A DNA stretch of 16,299 nt, from the NCBI GenBank assembly GCA_015485845.1, contig WFSU01000204.1, positions 1 to 16,299 of the forward strand, read 5' to 3'. This DNA comes from Nitratifractor sp. Lineage in GTDB: Bacteria > Campylobacterota > Campylobacteria > Campylobacterales > Sulfurovaceae. A program made the translations under genes and the position numbers. The notes under the pieces were generated by a model. It made no database searches. It had not been told where the DNA came from and worked only from the letters and a program-made list of their open reading frames with translations. Of this stretch, positions 14,436 to 16,299 are shown one piece after another. Numbering within the stretch: the first letter of the stretch is position 1; each line of letters starts with the position of its first letter.

Positions 14436-14636
14436 ATGGCACAATCAAAATACCGATCAGGAGACTACACCCTCGATGAGATCGCAAAGCATCTTGGCAT
14501 CACGCGCGAGCGTGTCCGGCAGATCGAACAGGCGGCACTCAAAAAGCTGCGCCACCCTAAAGTCGGTAAGAAACTTCGGGAGTATCTCAATGCTGCATGG
14601 GAAGAAGGAGGGGATCATGTCATTCATACACGCTGA
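14436..14636 (+). CDS. Stand-alone sigma70 region 4-like DNA-binding protein
   Basis: This 66-aa protein is little more than sigma70 region 4.2. The segment from YTLDEIAKHLGITRERVRQI through EQAALKKLRHP (residues 11-41) fits the RpoD-family signature 2 helix-turn-helix completely, including RERVRQIE. Nothing of regions 1-3 is present, so it cannot act as a full sigma factor. It could bind -35-like DNA as a small regulator or touch the RNA polymerase beta flap. The start has AAAGGAG six bases upstream. The end overlaps the next gene by 20 bp. Small proteins of this kind occur in Campylobacterota, but I know of no defined function. Confidence 0.8.
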   Translation: MAQSKYRSGDYTLDEIAKHLGITRERVRQIEQAALKKLRHPKVGKKLREYLNAAWEEGGDHVIHTR

Positions 14637-15084
14637 TCAGCCGTGGTGCACCGTCCATTATCTCGGAGACGAATATGGACTGTTGGGTGGATTTCATTTT
14701 AGCGAAGCCATAGAGCGTGAGATTTCGGAAGTCAAACAAATTAACCCCGCGAAATATGCCTACGCTTCACGAGCTACGATGATGACGCAACCCACATGGC
14801 GGATTGACGAGGAGAGGCGGCTATGGCTCGAAGAGATTCGAGTTGTAACCCTTGATCCCTCTTCGACGGTTATAAAACTTCCCAATCACCCCTATCCGAT
14901 ACCCAGCACATGGGTTGAGTCGATGCGTATTCTTGCATCTGAAGAGATTATCAGCCCAAACAAAACCGGCAAGGTGACGGTACGACAGGAGATATTGACG
15001 CTTTGGCTTGAGGAGGGGAGAGTTGTTGAAGCTAAGCGGACAAGGGAAGAGGTGCGTGTGATTCGGTTAGGGAAATTATATTGA
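14617..15084 (+). CDS. Unknown 155-aa protein coupled to the sigma-like gene
   Basis: Not recognised. ATG 14617 (MSFIHADQPWCTVHYLGDEY) has AAGGAGG five bases upstream, within the preceding gene, and overlaps it by 20 bp, so the two are probably co-translated. The protein is soluble, without signal peptide or membrane segment. It has many Glu and Arg residues and alternating hydrophobic strands. It contains a repeat: LWLEEIRVV at 69-77 and LWLEEGRVV at 129-137, each followed by a second strand (TVIKL, VRVIRL). This suggests two beta-hairpin units. A longer in-frame start at 14476 would lie inside the sigma-like gene and gives an Arg/Ser-rich, non-natural N-terminus, so I rejected it. Confidence 0.7.
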   Translation: MSFIHADQPWCTVHYLGDEYGLLGGFHFSEAIEREISEVKQINPAKYAYASRATMMTQPTWRIDEERRLWLEEIRVVTLDPSSTVIKLPNHPYPIPSTWVESMRILASEEIISPNKTGKVTVRQEILTLWLEEGRVVEAKRTREEVRVIRLGKLY

Positions 15085-15145
15085 GAAGTGAGCGGGTAAT
15101 CGGTCTATAACTAAGTGATAAGTATACTAATGCAAAGGAGCACAA

Positions 15146-16149
15146 ATGTCAGAATCAGTATTAGACAATTTGATAAAAGAGAAGCTTATTCAGCTTCAAG
15201 GTAAGATAGAGACAATTAAGCAAATCAAACAGGCAAAAGGTGAAGATTTCAACCTCTTCTCCATCCTTGAAATGGAACGACTGGAAGTGGAAACACACTC
15301 GAAATTTATCTACGAGCTGATCAATTCACGCGGGTCGCACCATCAGGGGGAGTTGTACCTGAGATTGTTTTTGAGTGAGGCTCTGGGTCTGAACGATTTT
15401 GGAGAGATTAAAAATGTTGAGCGAGAGAGTCTTACTACAAATAATCGGAGAATTGATTTTGCGATTGAAACGGATAAATATCAGATCGGCATTGAGATGA
15501 AAATTGATGCAGGTGATCAGGATCACCAATTAAAAGACTACTATGATGAATTGGGAGAGAGAGTAAGAACAAGTAAAACCGAACAGGAAGTCATGTTGTA
15601 CTATTTGACTTTGGATGGAAGCGAAGCATCAGATGAAAGTGATGGAGGCAACAAAGATAAATATGCTCGTATCTCTTTTCGGGATAACATTGCAAGATGG
15701 ATTGAAGTGTGCATAGAGAAAAGTGTGATGCTGCCACCCATTCGTGAAAGTTTAGTACAGTACGGCAATTTGATCAAAAATTTAACAGGACAAACAACCG
15801 AGGAGGTTCAAATGGAAGTGGAAAAGATGATTGATACACCGGAGATGGCTGAAGCGGCTACATTAATGGCGCAGAATATAGGAAAAGTGTGGGCAAAACG
15901 GGAGGCACTTTTTTGGGAAAAGCTTATTGGTGAACTTCAAGATGATAAATATGTGAAAAATATGCAGTGGAAAATTTTGCCGGATACAGACCATGAATTA
16001 AATATTGATGAAATATATAATACCAGAGAGAGTGTCACCAAAAGTGACTTTATTAGCATATCCTTTAAGCAGAAAGTGAATGAAACAAACATAGAATTCA
16101 GCATTTATGAACGCAATGATCAAGACGAAATCTATTGCCAGTTAGACAG
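15146..16149 (+). pseudogene. PD-(D/E)XK nuclease-like gene, 3' end lost to an insertion
   Basis: The protein starts MSESVLDNLIKEKLIQLQGK with AAAGGAG five bases before the ATG. LEVETHSKFIYELINSRGSHHQGELYL-type residues around 47-72, RIDFAI with Asp104, and IGIEMK with Glu117 and Lys119 followed by DQ and QL (124-129) make the D...ExK site of PD-(D/E)XK phosphodiesterases, close to the PDDEXK_4 family. The core should be catalytically competent. After about residue 334 (CQLDS) the DNA becomes GC-rich and repetitive, and a stop follows at 16187-16189 after the unrelated tail VGAAPMWTPRRS. I read this as truncation by a mobile element. Substrate and role are unknown; such proteins are common in defence or mobile contexts. 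The break point is approximate. Confidence 0.65.
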
Positions 16150-16299
16150 TGTCGGCGCCGCTCCCATGTGGACACCGCGCCGGAGTTGATGTGGACAGTG
16201 CGCCGGAGCACATGTGGACACTCTGCCGGAGTACATGTGGACACTTTGCCCTCTTGACCGGCACGTAAGCTTTGGTTAAGTTGTTGGATATTCTCACTA
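16150..16299. mobile_element. End of an insertion sequence (IS21-like, partial)
   Basis: A sharp change in composition at about 16150 (TGTCGGCGCCGC) interrupts the nuclease gene. It is followed by tandem subterminal repeats containing TGTGGACA. Ends with several short repeats of the TGTCCACA type are usual for IS21-family elements, which also start with TG. No transposase frame (istA/istB) is reached before the window ends, so the family is inferred and the element is incomplete. Confidence 0.5.
16166..16250 (+). repeat. 23-bp tandem repeats, about 3.7 copies
   Basis: Units begin at 16166, 16189, 16212 and 16235. The pattern is ATGTGGACA, four variable bases, GCCGGAG, three variable bases; the fourth copy ends after ATGTGGACACTTTGCC. 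The copies are contiguous, so this is not a CRISPR. Conserved blocks separated by variable bases look like repeated protein-binding sites, for example for a transposase. Confidence 0.85.

Noticed and set aside
14476..14616. Upstream extension of the 155-aa protein to ATG 14476
   Set aside because: It overlaps the sigma-like gene almost fully and gives an Arg/Ser-rich sequence; the ATG at 14617 has AAGGAGG at the right distance.
15123..15128. TATACT as promoter -10 of the nuclease gene
   Set aside because: A start seven bases downstream would fall in the ribosome site (15134-15140), leaving almost no leader; too weak to list as a feature.
16166..16250. CRISPR array
   Set aside because: Repeats are contiguous at 23 bp with no spacers, vary between copies and sit at a composition break typical of an insertion-sequence end.

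Overview
The window is a chromosomal segment of a Campylobacterota (epsilonproteobacterial) genome. It is built around the long S10/spc ribosomal-protein cluster, with small accessory genes on both sides. The assignment rests on gene order (no rpmD between rpsE and rplO, no adk between secY and map, then infA), on protein lengths (S8 131 aa, SecY 419 aa, four-cysteine S14 of 61 aa) and on protein style. The ribosomal block is fairly GC-rich for the phylum, which together with the L22 extension suggests a Sulfurovum/Nitratifractor-type relative. The genus is inference only.

Left flank (1-1750, minus strand): a VapB-like antitoxin is followed by a VapC PIN toxin cut to 41 codons. Next is a P-loop ATPase of the AAA + DUF4143-like type (356 aa from a GTG start with a perfect AGGAGG). 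Its sigma70 promoter carries a 14-bp dyad in the spacer, and it is divergent from the ribosomal operon.

Centre (1807-12753, plus strand): 23 tightly packed genes, rpsJ-rplC-rplD-rplW-rplB-rpsS-rplV-rpsC-rplP-rpmC-rpsQ-rplN-rplX-rplE-rpsN-rpsH-rplF-rplR-rpsE-rplO-secY-map-infA. Many junctions are TAATG/ATGA overlaps that imply translational coupling. Products are parts of both ribosomal subunits, the Sec translocon channel, methionine aminopeptidase and initiation factor IF-1, so the operon couples ribosome production to nascent-chain export and N-terminal processing. The main oddity is L22, whose core carries a 50-residue A/K/E/P-rich linker and a C-terminal helix-hairpin-helix-like domain. 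The cluster ends at a REP-like inverted repeat with a T-tract that probably terminates transcription.

Right flank (12840-16299): AT-richer accessory DNA. A second AAA + DUF4143-type ATPase (minus strand) is broken by a -1 frameshift that lies inside a perfect 20-bp inverted repeat; putting back one base restores a 396-aa reading frame. A 403-bp gene-free stretch with several small dyads follows. Then comes a plus-strand unit: a stand-alone sigma70 region-4-like protein (66 aa), an overlapping unknown 155-aa protein with an internal repeat, and a PD-(D/E)XK nuclease-like gene. The last is cut by what looks like the end of an insertion sequence carrying 23-bp tandem repeats (IS21-like by inference).

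Three of the accessory genes are visibly broken by three different events (truncation, frameshift, insertion). The flanks of this essential operon therefore look like a site where accessory genes arrive and decay. The best candidate for something undescribed is the sigma-region-4-like / 155-aa pair.
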